NCBI GenBank assembly: GCA_003996215.1
Contig: QJPP01000030.1
Coordinates: forward strand, 1,302,001 to 1,366,000
Length of the DNA stretch: 64,000 bases
Direction of reading: 5' to 3'
From: Jaltomata sinuosa
Lineage: Eukaryota > Streptophyta > Magnoliopsida > Solanales > Solanaceae
The notes below the pieces were generated by a model that saw only the letters and a list, made by a program, of their open reading frames with translations, did not search any database and was not told the origin of the DNA. Position numbers and translations under genes: made by a program. How positions within the stretch are numbered: the stretch's first letter is position 1; each line of letters starts with the position of its first letter. Positions 10,828 through 23,737 of this stretch are shown in pieces.

Positions 10828-12169
10828 ATCTAATTATATGAATCTCTTGTAATTTTTTATCTGACCTTTTTCCTTTTCTTTTCCCCTTTTTAACCTTTTT
10901 ATCTTTAACTTTTTCCTTTGCTTTTTTTCCTTTTTCTTTTTTACCTTTCTTACCCTTCTTACTTTCCTACTCAGTCACTCATTTTCTTTTAAAAGAATAT
11001 CAAAGTTTATTTTGTTTCTCCTTTAACTTCCTAACATTTAAAAATAACAAGTAATCAAAAGATAATATCTCAAATCTCAACATAAACTATAAAGAAGATA
11101 TTAAATAAATAGTACATAAAAACATTTTAGAAAATATGAAGAATCATCGATATTATTACACAATATTTATCCAATTTAGTTAGATACTAAAATAATATGA
11201 TATAGTTAGGAATAAGAAAAGAAAGAAACAATTTAATTAGTGAACAAATCATTAGGCAAATGTTTTTGTCTCTGTTTTTAGATATTAAGTTTCAAAATTT
11301 ATGTTATGTTAATTTTGAACAGATCTAATCATATTTCCTCGAACATATCCAATCGGAAAAAATAGTTTTTTTTTGTAAAAGAAATTAAAACAAACTAAAA
11401 AAAGAAGATTTCTTTTTATCTTTGAGAAAATGCATCAAACGTTGAGATAGATACTATTGAGTGTACCATGCCCTCGATGTACATTTGTCATAGCACAATT
11501 TACTACTTACACTTAGCAAATGTTGTAACAGATTAATTATGGGATCCAAAAGTGTAAAGTTTTCGATTAAAATATTACATATCTTTTATCGTAAAGAAAT
11601 GAGTCCATTTGAATATGCTGAGAAGATGACACGTACAAACAAGTACATTTTAGATAGAATATCTAATAACATATGAATCTTACAAAATAAATTGAAAATT
11701 ATGCAAAATAAAAGTAAAATACATTGCCTATGCTAACTAAAGACCAACATTCTTACTTTGGCTTCTATGTATTGTTGTACATAATACATAATCATATCCA
11801 AAAGGAAAAAAAAAACATAATCATATCCAAGTCTAACGCAAAATAATTGAAAATAAATATAATAATGTATTTTAAATAACTACATATACTTTACCATACA
11901 TAATTTAGAGAAAGAACACAAAAAAAAAAATTGTTTAAATTGAACATAAATTGAAACAACAAAGCTGAGCATCACAATGACACTTGAATGAAAATTTTGA
12001 GGAGAAACTAATGTGGAAGAAGTGAAAGGATCTATTTTTAAAATTTTATGTTCTGTAGCATCGTGAACTAATTTTTTTTTTAGAGTTTTTCTGTTATATA
12101 GACTATTTTATTTAGCTTTTATGAGCATTTAAACAACTATATTTTGTGTAAGATCTCTGTTAACATGTA
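10828..12169. other. AT-rich intergenic, no gene seen
   Basis: No coding region or complete element recognised. There is a pyrimidine-rich stretch at about 10860-10960 (CTTTTTCCTTTT type). Confidence 0.5.
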
Positions 12170-12240
12170 TCCAATGGCCCCATTTAAACCTGCTTATTAT
12201 TACGAAAGATTAAGTTTGTAAACTTGGATCCATGGTAACA

Positions 12241-12648
12241 GTAGATGAATAAAAGCTTGGATACACTGTAAAAATAGTGTTGGATACACATCAAAAGTTT
12301 AGCTACTATTGAATACATGGAAAGACATGAAATTAAGCTTTAGTAGATGAATAAAAACTTGGATACACTGTAGAAATAGTGTTGGATACACATCCAAACT
12401 TTAACTACTATTGGATACAGAAAAATACATGAAATTAATCTTTAGTAGATGAATAAAAGCTTGGATACACTGTAGAAATAGTATTGGATACACATCCAAA
12501 ATTTAACTACTATTGGATACAGAGAAAGACATGAAATTAATCTTTGGTAGATGAATAAAAGCTTGGATACACTGTAGAAATAGTGTTGGATGCACATCCA
12601 AATTGTAACTACTATTGGATACATGTCCAAATGCTTGGATAGATGACC
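12241..12648. repeat. 102-bp tandem array, four copies
   Basis: Units begin with GTAGATGAATAAAAGCTTGG at 12241, 12343, 12445 and 12547, exactly 102 bp apart, and differ by only a few bases. Each contains TTGGATACA-type words. A looser zone of TTGGATACA motifs continues to about 12990. The period is a multiple of three, so the minus strand stays open for 34 residues per unit, but the translation has no recognisable domain. Confidence 0.9.
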
Positions 12649-12990
12649 AGTTCTTGGATTCATTCTACAATATTGTTGGATGATGTCCAATGTGTAAAAC
12701 TACTTGGATACTTGTAGGCACCCAAAATACTTGGATACACATTTTGTACAAATTTGTACTATTGGATACATGGAAAGAACATGAATGTAAGCTTTTGGAC
12801 ATGAATATATGCTTGGATACAATGTACAATATTGTTGGATACATGTTCTTGTAGATCTTAAACAACAAGTAACATTAAAATTCCTGGTAACATCATCTTT
12901 ATGTGAACCTTACAATATACTTGGATACACATTTTAACAACAATTGGATACATGTCTTATAACCATGAAAAAATACCATTGGATACATGT
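12649..12990. repeat. degenerate TTGGATACA-rich extension of the array
   Basis: The word TTGGATACA or close variants recurs many times at irregular spacing after the regular array ends. It looks like an older or rearranged part of the same satellite-like region. Confidence 0.6.
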
Positions 12991-13198
12991 TTTATAACCA
13001 TGAAAAATGAAGAACAAAATACATGTTGTATTAACATACTTAACATTCACCCATATCAGACAAAAAATCAAAGTATTCATAAGTAGAAATTTGTAATAGA
13101 TAATAAACTGTATCTCTATTACATTAAACATAAATACGAAAAAAGATGAGCTAATGTTAGTACTTGAAACCTAAAAGTGCATCAAAAGTCTAGGAAAT

Positions 13199-13673
13199 CT
13201 AATCAACATTGAATATGTCATGGACATCTGGATTGATGGGCCGACGGGGTGGCTTTGGTGGATCGTCATTGTCACTGATCGAACCAGAACTCGCTTTAGG
13301 GCCTCCGTAATTCCATAAAAGTGCACCATATCTGACACGTTGGAGTTCTTCATTTGAGATATACCTAAATCAAATGAAGGCCGTTGTTGGTTACTTGGTA
13401 TTATGAAGTTATCTGATTCGTTATCCATGAAGGCAATCATTGATTCGTTATCAAGTAATTGCTCTTATAGATTATGATAGCTTAGAACTAAACTATATAA
13501 AAAGTTGAAAATCGAATTTTACCTGCCTCGACAATGGAAGATTCTAATCCAGCAAGCGCCAATTTTTTTTGAAAAGTGGAGGAAGATCGTGTGGAAGATG
13601 GAGCCTTGGTTGAAGGCGTGATTTGGGGAAAACGATTAGAGAGAGAGAGAACAATCGTTGCCTTTAGATACAA
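13199..13673 (-). pseudogene. probable transposon-encoded ORF, N-terminal part (unidentified)
   Basis: A minus-strand frame starts with ATG at 13673 (MYLKATIVLSLSNRFP) and reaches a good donor GAGGCAG|GTAAAA at 13523/13522. A plausible acceptor at 13465-13464 continues it in frame as QLLDNESMIAFMDNESDNFI and PSNQQRPSFDLGISQ. A frame change near 13330 is needed to reach RPINPDVHDIFNVD and a stop at 13199. The predicted intron (about 58 nt) is short for plants. I do not recognise the family. The nearby tandem repeats and the end at 13811-13825 suggest a MULE-like element ORF. Confidence 0.35.
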
Positions 13674-14526
13674 GTTGAGTGATTTTAGGCCCTTTTTTAG
13701 GGATTGTGGTGGATACAGTTTTTTAACTGTGTGATTTCAATTTAATGAGATAAATGTAATTATTTTAAAGTATTGGGATATTTAGTAATTAGGGTAAGAA
13801 TTATGATTATTTATGTAGTTTTTCCTTTATTTTATGCCTAACATTATTTTTTTTCTATTTCAATTTAATTAATATGTTTCGCACTATCTGAATCTTGATC
13901 AAATATTTTTTTTAAAACTATTTTTTCATCATATTAATGTATAAAATAATTACAACATATAATAATTTTTAAATCTTTAAATTTTGATTATAAAATATTA
14001 AATTTAATTTTAAAAATTAGTCAAATTAACTTTGAAAAGCGAAATATCAAAATTAATTTGGCATAAAGGGAGTATATTAGATATATAGATCTTTCCTTGC
14101 CTTACTCCTGTCCCTTTGTTCTTAAATCTCAATAAAGTCCATAGTCCCAAAGTGGTACAGTAGTTATGGTGCACCCTGGATTGTTCAAAGAATTCCAACG
14201 GCCGTTTGTTACGTAAAATATTTCAAAATTAAATTTAAGATAAAATTTGTATTATATTTATATCATTTATTAAATATATTATAAATTTTATCTCAAATTC
14301 AATCATAGATATTTCTTATTTTGAATAAATTAATCTAATATAATTTTGAGATAATTTAGTCCGTAAAATATCTAGTTTAATTGGATGAACTAGTTTAATA
14401 AGGTGCAGTTACCTAAATCTTTGAAGCTGAAAGACACTATAGCTAGCAATGTAAACAGTACAGAATGAGAAGACAAGAACATTCCAAAGTTTGATCATTC
14501 TTTCCACTTATAACTCTAACTTTACC
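13674..14526. other. AT-rich intergenic with one MULE-like terminus
   Basis: No gene is seen. TTATGTAGTTTTTCC at 13811-13825 matches the right end of the MULE-like element at 53605-55280, suggesting a related element ends here. Its other end was not found. Confidence 0.45.
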
Positions 14527-14529
14527 TAA

Positions 14530-15445
14530 GGCGATCTCCGACCACAATCTAAATTACTCTTTATTCTCAATTACTCTCTATTTTACTCTCTACTCTCCAT
14601 AAATAGAGATGATGAATAGTAACTCTCTACTATTCATTCTCTCTATTTCACTATTTATTATTTTATTATTATTTTTAATACTCAATATTTTTATTTTACA
14701 TGTGTTAAATTATATAAGACCATTAATTAAGTCCCTAATATTCATAATTATTTTTTAAAATAATTTTAAATTTATATTAATTTATGTTATTTTTAATTTA
14801 ATTTTCATAAATAATATTTTTATTTAAGATATAAGCTAATTTTATTATAATTTATAGTTATAAAAAAATATCATCATATAAAAAAATGTATGTATAAAAG
14901 AGCGTGCTCTTAACGCACCAATTCAAGATATTCCGGAAGCTCCAACACCAACGGTAGAAATGGCAGTAGATGAAAATAATCTATTTGAATAATTTTTAGC
15001 TAGACATAAAAAAGTTAAGGACATAAATGCTCATTTTGAACTTCGTAATGCATTAGTAGAGCATTTATGGGAGCAACGTAATAATCTTGAAAATTGAATA
15101 TTTTTTTAAAATGTAATATTTATTTAATTATATTTCATTTATGATTTTACTTTTATTTAAATTGTCCATTAATATGTAATTTATATATTATTTACTTAAA
15201 TAAAAATTTGAGGTAAAAAATAATTTTATATTACATGAAGATTTTGAAAAAAATATGAATAATATGTGGTGATTATATAAACATAGAAGAAATGATTTAT
15301 TTTAAAATATGAAAACATAATTGAAATAGAAAAAATAATATAATATTGAAGAAAGAAAAATAGAGGGTAAAATAAAGAGTGATTGGAGTTGCTCCCTTTA
15401 CTCTCTAAATATAGAGAGTAAAATAGAGTGTGGTTGGAGATGCCC
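14530..15445. mobile_element. PIF/Harbinger deletion derivative
   Basis: The left end is GGCGATCTCCGACCACAATC and the right end on the other strand GGGCATCTCCAACCACACTC. TAA flanks both sides (14527-14529 and 15446-15448). Subterminal ACTCTCTATTTTACTCTCTA blocks are also inverted. It keeps a C-terminal transposase remnant (14915-15097). The ends, target duplication and coding remnant all agree on Harbinger. Confidence 0.85.
14915..15097 (+). pseudogene. Harbinger transposase/ORF C-terminal remnant
   Basis: A plus frame reads APIQDIPEAPTPTVEMAVDE, a stop, then FLARHKKVKDINAHFELRNA and LVEHLWEQRN before a stop. The segment HxxLRNxLVEHLW is typical of the C-terminus of plant PIF/Harbinger (ALP1-like) nucleases. 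Everything upstream, including the DDE catalytic part, is deleted. Confidence 0.7.
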
Positions 15446-15451
15446 TAATTA

Positions 15452-15692
15452 CTCCCTCCGTTTCAATTTGTTTCGCCTATTTTGACTTGGCACGAAGTTT
15501 AAGAAAATAATGAAGACTTTTGAAACTTGTGGTCTTAAATTAAAGATATGTTAAATGTATTAAAATATACTTTAATCTTGTGATCTTCAATATGCCATGT
15601 GAAAAGTTGAAATTAAAGGGTTTCTAAAAAAAAAGACATTTTTTTAAACGCACTAAAAGAAAAAGTAGGACAAACAAATTGAAACGGAGGGA
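15452..15692. mobile_element. Stowaway MITE
   Basis: It begins CTCCCTCCGTTTCAATTTGT after a TA and ends with the inverse AAATTGAAACGGAGGGA. About 240 bp, no coding. It sits immediately next to the Harbinger derivative. Confidence 0.85.
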
Positions 15693-15854
15693 TTATCAAT
15701 TTGAACCTCTTCTATTCCATTTTTTTTTATATTATATTATGCTATCATCTCCTTCACTTTTTTTTTTGTTTTTTCCTCTGCCATTAATTATGTTATAGTA
15801 TATGTTTTTGTCTATGTTGTTTACACTTCATCCTTGTTGACTATTTGTAGACTC

Positions 15855-16746
15855 AGGGGTGTTCACGGGTCGGTTTGGGTCGATTTATAATCAAAATCAA
15901 AATTAAATTAATTTAATTAATTTTTAAATTTCTAAAATTAAGTCAAATCAAATAAAAAAATAACCGTCGCTTTAGTTCCTGTTTTTCGGTTTATGATCCT
16001 AACTAATAATAAATTGATAATAGTATAAGAAATGACAATGGCCAAAAGATTTGCCTAGATACAATCCTAATAACGCCAACTAAGGAAATATTTTTAACAA
16101 GCCTATCTTGTTTGGCATTGCAAAAAATAATAATTTTGTCTCTTGAATTTGTGAACTAAATGTCAAAATAATAAGTAAGCATTAGTAGTACTGTCTATAG
16201 AATAAAAATCACAAATAAATATTTTGTGGGGAAGCAACCACCATGAAAATGAGATAGTAATCCTCTAAATTTTAATACATTAATTAGTATTATGGAAAGA
16301 ACCCCAAAATGCAATAATAAGCACTTGATTTGCTACGCATTATTTTAGAATTAAAATAAAAAGTGAAATCTTACGATTAGAACTTAGACACCTAAAGATT
16401 AAAGTATTGGGCTTGAAGTTGAGGGTTGTCGGGTTTGGACTAAAGTGTCGAGCTTAAATAATTATAATATGCTAAAGTTAAGTTCATGATTAAAATATAA
16501 TTACTTATTTATGAATAATATATAAATAATTATAAAATATATATATATAATTTATCGGTTCGATTTGGTTATATTTGCGATTTTTTTTTGGTAAAAACAT
16601 AACCAAACCAAATAATGTCGGTTTTTAAAATTCATAACTAAACTAAACTAAACCAAATCAAACCAAACCAAATGTCGAATTTTTTAATCGATTTAGTTCG
16701 ATTTACAATTTGATTTGGTTTTTAACCAAACCATGAACAACCCTAT
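15855..16746. mobile_element. TIR element, hAT-like ends
   Basis: The left end is CAGGGGTGTTCACGGGTCGG; the right end on the other strand is GGGTTGTTCATGGTTTGG. Both lead into AACCAAACC-rich and AATTAA-rich subterminal sequence. There is no transposase. A clean target duplication could not be read, so the superfamily is uncertain. Confidence 0.6.
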
Positions 16747-18875
16747 GTAGTACTAACGATCATTAGTCCAATGCATGTTCATTTATCAATTATTATTTAT
16801 AATGATGATTTAATAGTACTAACTCCATATTGTTTTGGATAAATATTACTACTATTTATAATGAAATATAGAAAAAACGTAAAATTCTGGATGAAAGTCC
16901 AAAGAAATAGTGAATTTACACTTGGAGCACTTAATGAATCGCTCCAAAAAAAAAAGAATATATATTAATGATATAAGTCAAAATTATAGCTTTTTTTAAT
17001 TTTATCAAGAATATAATAATAGACTTTTTTATTTATTAAATTGTCAAATCTCTACCATAGACTGTTTCAAATAGACATACATGTCGATGCCTCCATTATC
17101 GATAAAGTGTGAATAAAGTTTACGTTTTTTTTTTTTTTAATAATTTAATTGTCTTATAAATGAATTTGGTGCGTTGGCTGCGTATGCTAAATAGCTCGAT
17201 ATCAATATTTAAAAAAGGCTACAGTATGTTATTTTTGTATAAAATATGGAACCATTTTAGCGAGCGTGTCTTAATCAATGTCAATAATCGAAAAACACTT
17301 ATTTAAGTGGATGACACGTGTTAAGCATCCATGATAACTACAGTAGACTTTTTTTTCCATCCAAGGTCCTTTCCCCTACCTAGTAGGAACATTGGAGAGA
17401 TAAACATATGTCCAATTTAAAATTTTTACTTCCTCCATTTTAATTTGTTTGACCTATTTTAACTTGGCATGATATTTAAGAAAATTTTAAAAAAATTAAT
17501 CTTGTGATCTTAAATTAAAGATATATCAAATGTACTAAAATACATTTTAATCTTATAGTCTTAAACATGTTATATAAAAAGTTGACTTTAAAGAATTACT
17601 AAAAAGAAAAAATGTCATTCTTTGTGAAATTGGCTAAAAATAAAAGTAATCAAAGAAATTAAAATGAATGGATTATAATACAAGAAGAGATAAAAAGTGC
17701 ACGGCATATCCTTTTGTCCTATTTAGGTGTAAAGTCCAGCTGATTATTTAGGTAATCACTCATAAAAATTCAATTCTTACTTTAATCTTTAGTAGAATGA
17801 TGGAAATTCGGAAGCACGAAGAGGTACTTGTGGACTTAAAAATTCTAAGCATAATCTTTTGGAAGAAACAATTAGTTTGGCTACAAAGACAAAGTTCTCC
17901 TTTAATGGTGTGTGTAACAATGAGCAAATTCAATGAAACAATAGCTCAAACTATCAACTGGTATTAATAAAACTTGAAGTGCAATTACAATCAAAACAAC
18001 ATACCTACAATAGAAGTTGCATAATAAAGTAACTTGGGATAGGGGTACTGGAAGGGGAGGAGAAGATAGACGGAAGAAGGGGATGAGATGCCAGAAGAAC
18101 GGCGGTTGAGAAGTACATAAATGCCTTTGCACATGATTCACGATAGCCTACTGAGAGTGACCCTTTTACTATTTATTGTGTCGTCAGCTTGGATTCCAAG
18201 TTAGTCTTTGTAAGGCCCTGGCCCCATTTGTGTGACACCTTCGTTGGCAACCGTATTGGGCCGAGTCTGATCCATAACAGTATATGACAATAGTATGTGC
18301 TTCGATAGCTATTTGTAAAAGAAAGTGTCACCTGTACATCCTATTGAAGACTTGAAGCTTGCTATGAATACAATTGGGAGTTTGGTGAGGTCTAATGGAC
18401 TTGGGAAGGAGATGGACAAGCTGAGTGTATAATAGGGTACATTATTAATCCAATTTGTAATTGAAGAATGTATTTTTTCTGTACTTTGTGAGCCCCATCC
18501 TTCCACCTAATAGAATTAATTGCATGTTAATTACTTCAACTCTAAGCACTGCCCTCAATTTACCAGAGCAATATGTTTAGTTAACACATCATATAATATA
18601 TTCTGCTCTGTTTGAAATGAACTGAGACAAAAATTGACTAACACATTCTTCATATCATAGCTTCATCTGGTGTATTCATACATTCCATCAATTTGACACA
18701 TTACGGTAAGATCATACTAGTTGATGCCAAACAAAACTGCTGAATTATGCACCCCTTATAGTCATGTAACTTCACTAGCAATATTGAAAGTTGTATTTGC
18801 AAAATGTCGACTAAACAGCAGTTAATGATGGCGTACAGAATAACTGGCAGTTGATTCCGACAAACACAGCTGTCT
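16747..18875. other. intergenic with a decayed Stowaway copy
   Basis: A degenerate Stowaway (TACTTCCTCCATTTTAATTT ... AAATTAAAATGAATGGAT) spans about 17429-17676. The less AT-rich part, 17880-18530, has short open frames on both strands but no recognisable protein. The end of the region is the 3' flank of the DOMINO1 gene. Confidence 0.5.
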
Positions 18876-21235
18876 TCAATATCTTGACTTCCCTCCCCTC
18901 CCACGGCCACGCCCACCACCTTTTCCACCACGAGCCAAATCTTTGTTAGCCTCATGTTTTACTTGCATGTTCTCTGGGAGGGGCAGAATGTGATCAACAC
19001 ATTTCCTGAAGCTAAAATCATCCACAGAACCATCCTCCCTAATGACAAAGAAGCAGCGACTTTTAAACTGAGGATGAAACCGGATTTGGAATGCGCGAAT
19101 TCCTGTACCAATCTTTCTATCTGGCTCTAAATGACCCTTCTTGAGCAAGTCAAGCAAAACAATGTGCTCATACTGCAATACAGAACAAACAAGATGTATA
19201 AGTTATCATCATCATATCAAGCACTCACAAGTGACTTAAAAATCATCTTAAATATTTCATACTCCAAGAGTTGATTGAACATGTAAATCCATGCAAGTTT
19301 GCCCATAATAGTTCATATTCTTGTAAGGTAATAATACTAAATCGAAGGCTTGAAGAACTTGTATGATTTCCACTTCACAATTTTAAGGTGCATATTGAGT
19401 ACCATGACAAAGTAAGTGTAACAATTTGACCCGCCAGCAAATAGGTCAAGTAGTTAAAATAGGCAACGACAAGAACAACTACACCTTAGTCTCAAACAAG
19501 TTGAGGTCGACTCTTTGTACTTTGATGATTCATCATGAATTAACAAGTTTTATTTGGCTGCCAGCCTACTGCAACCCTCATCGCTTATCCAGGCTTGAGT
19601 GATTGGCAATGTGAGCAAGCACACACAAGCGAAATTAAGCAATAATAGCACAATGGAGTAAATTGGAGCCTTAGGAAAAAAAGTTCTGAAAATTGAGGAT
19701 CAAAAGAAACCATGAAATCAAGCACCATGCAGAGAAGATGTAAAATTTAGAAGGTACAAAAATAAAAGTGAGACTTCATATTATTGATGATCATCCTGAG
19801 ACCAAACAGATGAACGTCTTCAAATACAACAATCCCGTATTTCAGATGAGAAAACACAGTCTGACAGCAAGAAAAGGTATCAGAAAGCAAGGATAAAATT
19901 TTAAGCAATGAGTATCTAACCAACCAAAATAGATTACCCAGCACCTCTGAACACAGGATGCAATTATAATCAGTACTAATACCATTTAAAAACCGGCAAT
20001 TTTTTTACAAGCAATGGAAACTAGAACACTTTACTCGATCAAAGAGGTCACACAACAAATGTACCATCCAATACTCTCTTCACATAATACAACCATTGTT
20101 TTCGAAATGCATTTTACTTCCAGTTAACCAGGGATGGAAAGAAATGGAAAGTGTGGTCCATGTGATCGTACTTGTGGAACTGCAATCTCACAATTACTAT
20201 CACATGGCTCACATCTTACAAGAAACTGGTTGCTTGAGTCTACTCATAGTCGTATACAAATAACAGAAACGAAATCTTTCATCACATCCATCAAAATGTC
20301 AGATACTTCAGACTTGAAGCAGTTTTTGGTTCCCCGGGGATAATTTATAGCTCACAAATAAACAAGTAACCCAATTGGTGCTACAAAGCTGCATAAAGAT
20401 CCAGAACAACATAGTGCATTGGTAGACTGATACAGACGTATAATTAAGCTTAATGTCTAAAGCAACACACTTTCAGACTAACCCATGTAAGATATCCTAA
20501 ATTGCTCCCAAGAAATCCCACATTTTCCAGCCTACCAATGATAAACTAAAACCAGAGACCCAAAAACACTGCAAAGATCAAATCTTGCTTTATGGAATAA
20601 TGCACAGTCAAACCTCTACAAATATTGCGAATATGCTCAATTAGCATCTATATATACAGTCAAACAACCAAATCTTAGTACCAAATTACGGGCCAGTGTT
20701 GGCTATATCACCTATATCCATTTCGCCTTCTGAGATAGTACTTATGTGGGCACAATTCAGTATAAAATAGAGCAAGATCAATAGTTAACCCTCAATTCCA
20801 AACTGTTTCACTCCAATATGGAAGAAAATCCATAATACACCTTACCTTGTTGAGGTTGAGGTTGGTAGACCAAGAATGAAGAAGCTTATAAAAGTAATCG
20901 AACATCTCCACAGACGACCCAAAGTTCTTAGGACCCACGTTAACCGGACCCGACCCGACTTTCTTTTCTTCATCCACTTTTTCGCTTCCATCTAAATTCT
21001 CTAGTCGTTCTTCTTCCACAGACTTGTCGACCTTCAGCTTCTTCGTGGCGTCTTCATTCTCCGGCTCGTTTTCCTCCTCCCTTGGACGCTTCGACCCTCC
21101 GTTCTCTGCCGTATCATCGGCGGATTGAGCTTCAACATCCATGTCCTGAGCCGAAGCGTCCTCTTTCTCGGCCTCTACTACGGCTTCGACGGCGGGTGCG
21201 GCGGCGGCGGCTGCTTCAGTTTCTGTTTCTGCCAT
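18876..21235 (-). CDS. EMB514: DOMINO1/EMB514-like nuclear protein (DUF3223), 2 exons, 228 aa
   Basis: Exon 1 is 21235-20846 (130 codons, donor AACAAG|GTAAGG) and exon 2 19172-18876 (acceptor TTGCAG|TATGAG). The join is phase 0 with a 1.67-kb intron. Residues 1-100 are acidic and low complexity, with nuclear-localisation-like basic patches KRPR and KKLK. The DUF3223 domain spans FGSSVEMFDYFYKLLHSW through VDDFSFRKCVDHILPLPEN. The tail is an RGG-like ARGGKGGGRGRGRGGKSRY, which suggests RNA contact. Arabidopsis DOMINO1 (EMB514) is a nuclear/nucleolar protein needed for embryo cell division, thought to act in ribosome biogenesis. The exact molecular role is unknown. Gene structure and length look intact. 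Confidence 0.9.
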
Positions 21236-21288
21236 GGCTATGCTGGGAGGAGCAAGTGATTGAAGCAGTTAGAAATGTGGTAAAATGA

Positions 21289-21302
21289 ACCCTAGGGTTT
21301 TG
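21289..21302 (-). promoter_or_regulatory. telo-box-like motif upstream of DOMINO1
   Basis: The minus strand reads CAAAACCCTAGGGT about 55-65 bases before the start codon. AAACCCTA is the plant telo-box, often found just upstream of ribosomal-protein and nucleolar genes. A weaker AAACCCTC-type word lies nearby (about 21311-21320). The function is inferred from position and motif only. Confidence 0.55.
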
Positions 21303-23721
21303 ATGTAGCTTTAAACCCTCAATGAGAGTGGTAACTGGCAAGGTTCATGACCCGAATTATACTGAGGTACTCCGGGTTGGACCTGTAATCCGTACTTTAG
21401 CAAAACCCGGATCCGGATTTTATTGGACGATTTACGAGAATGACCTTAAAATTGCATTTCTTGAACTTTTGACCCAACTTGTCTCATAGTCACTAGCAAC
21501 ACTTTTCACCTTAAAAATTAGCCTATGAAATAAATAGAATAAAAAATTTAAGATAATCTATTTTCAAAGTCATTAAATGTAATTTATTTGTTTTCTTATT
21601 TGTCTGCATTTTGCATCTGCTTTACCTTAGCCTTTCTCTGGGGCATAAAAGGAGTTGATCCTGATTGAGGTAAATAAATTTAAGAATTTATATCCGGTGA
21701 GAAGGTGGATGTAATTCAGCTCAAACGAAGTGAGATAGTTTTTTGATTTCCTCAGAGCTTAGCTTGCTTTAGCAGGCATGTTATGATTCGAATTCGTGAT
21801 AGGCGTAAGAGCTGGCCGGTGGAGCGATAACAAAGCTCAAGTGGTAATACAAGTGTGTTGTGAACATAATAGCCCCCTCGAGCATGCTCTTTGTGCAAGC
21901 AAGCAAAGAACTAGGGAGGACCGAAGTGTAATATGGTATGTCGCGTTGAATCCAATCTGAAGCTCCTTTAAACAAGCGAGGAATGAGTGACCACAAACTC
22001 CACTTAAGCGCTTGACATTCAGTTACCTTAAAACATGTTCATCACGTGGTCGAGCGTCACCATCCATTTTATACTTTTTTTTTTATGATTTACTTTCTAG
22101 AATTTGTTTTTTATGGTCGAAAGATTATGTTACAACTCAATAATAGTTTTGTGACATTAAAATATGGAAATGTTTAGTGGTAACCGGTAGTACATTGTAA
22201 CTTGCATGTAAGTGCATGTTACTTTGGGAACCTTAATTGGCGAATTAAATGTATGATATATATTTAAGTGAAAAATGATAAATGAACGGATTTTGTCTGA
22301 TAATGTTTTATGCTAAACAATGAATTCTCTGTTTGTTAAACCAAGATGCTTTGTGTAAGAAATTAGTGTTGAATTTCAATTATCAAACCAAGAGTGTGTA
22401 GTATATTATAATTTTCAAAGAGAGACCTATCATTGTTAATTAGCTAAAGTGCTAAACTCAGACTCTAGTGCAAGAATCACATGTTAGACCAACAAATTTA
22501 AATTTCACAAGTAGTCATAAAGTCTAATAAGAAATTGATTCTTTAGTTAAGAATGAAGATGTTGAATCTAAAGCATATTAAAATTATAATTTTGTCATAT
22601 TGTTGCATTGTTAACCAAGCTGGTATAACTAATAAATTAAATCTGCCGATAATAGAATACTGACCAGTGATCAGTATGCTTGACGTAGAACGTGTTAAAT
22701 TGATTGTAAAGTAATATAAATTTTTCACGGGAAAAAAGAAGAAGCTCATTTACAGAAAAAAGTAGGTATTAATAACATGACACTTATATAAAAAAAATAT
22801 ACAACATCTAGAAAGAGATACCACAAGATAGATGCAACTACCTGCTCAACTTAACGCTGGGATACAAAGAGTTGGCGAGAAGCTTTTAAATGAAACCCGA
22901 ACTCCGATTGAATTTCTATCGCCAAGATTTCTTCGTTAGTTGGGGAAAACTTATTTTTACTTGTTCAGTATGAAAAATCAAGATATAATTTACTAGTACT
23001 ATTTTATACCCATTTTATTCTTATTATGTAGCGTCCAATTCATTTTCTAACATGTAATGATTAGAATAATTAAGGGTTATATAGTAAATTATTATTTTAT
23101 TTTATTATTTTTTAAAAGGTAAGCAAAAATAAAAATGGACAAGTAAAAATGGGCGAACCTAGCCGTGAACAATGATCATAAGCAAACATGAACTATCATG
23201 ACCCATATATAAGGTCAAGAAGACAATGGACAACTCTTACAGATCACACATCATAGTCTATAATATTGTCACTAAACTTTTTCCTTCTTTTTGTTCCCCC
23301 TTTCTTCCAACTCCTTTTTTTTTTAATTAAATAATGTTGTCTTGCACCCTCATAATATGAATTCTTTAATGGTCTTAAAATGAATTATTTGAGATAATTA
23401 CCTAGGTTGGTGTTCAACCTTAGCTTTCCAGAAATTTCGTTTAATTAAATGCTCATTCCTCCCGTAATACAACACCTTAATATGCAAGGAATTGAATAAC
23501 TCTATGGCGTGCTCACTGATTTCAAATGATTTCTTTAAAAAATGTAGAACAACAGAAAACAAAAGAATATAATGTCCATAGTTATTGTATCCAATCTTCA
23601 TTTTACTTCCATGAGAATATTCTAGATGTGCAATTAATAATTTGTACAAAAAAAGAAGAAGAGAAAATGAGAAACTAAGTTGGTATATATAGAAGACTAA
23701 TTATGAGTAGCATGCTTTCTA
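21303..23721. other. intergenic, no gene seen
   Basis: The DOMINO1 promoter side is at the left. The rest is AT-rich with only short open frames. A more balanced segment at 21660-22030 has no recognisable protein and may be a relic element. Confidence 0.5.
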
Positions 23722-23737
23722 GATAAAATAGAAATCA

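Noticed and set aside
12241..12690. 34-residue repeat protein (TPR/PPR-like) or CRISPR-like array
   Set aside because: The 102-bp period keeps the frame open by arithmetic only; the residues do not fit TPR or PPR consensus. Units are contiguous with no spacer pattern, and the DNA is plant nuclear, so not CRISPR.
17902..18506. Two minus-strand ORFs of 65-79 residues 3' of DOMINO1
   Set aside because: No recognisable domain, no splice support and composition like random frames.
21781..21996. 71-residue minus-strand ORF upstream of DOMINO1
   Set aside because: No family recognised and no exon context; left as intergenic.
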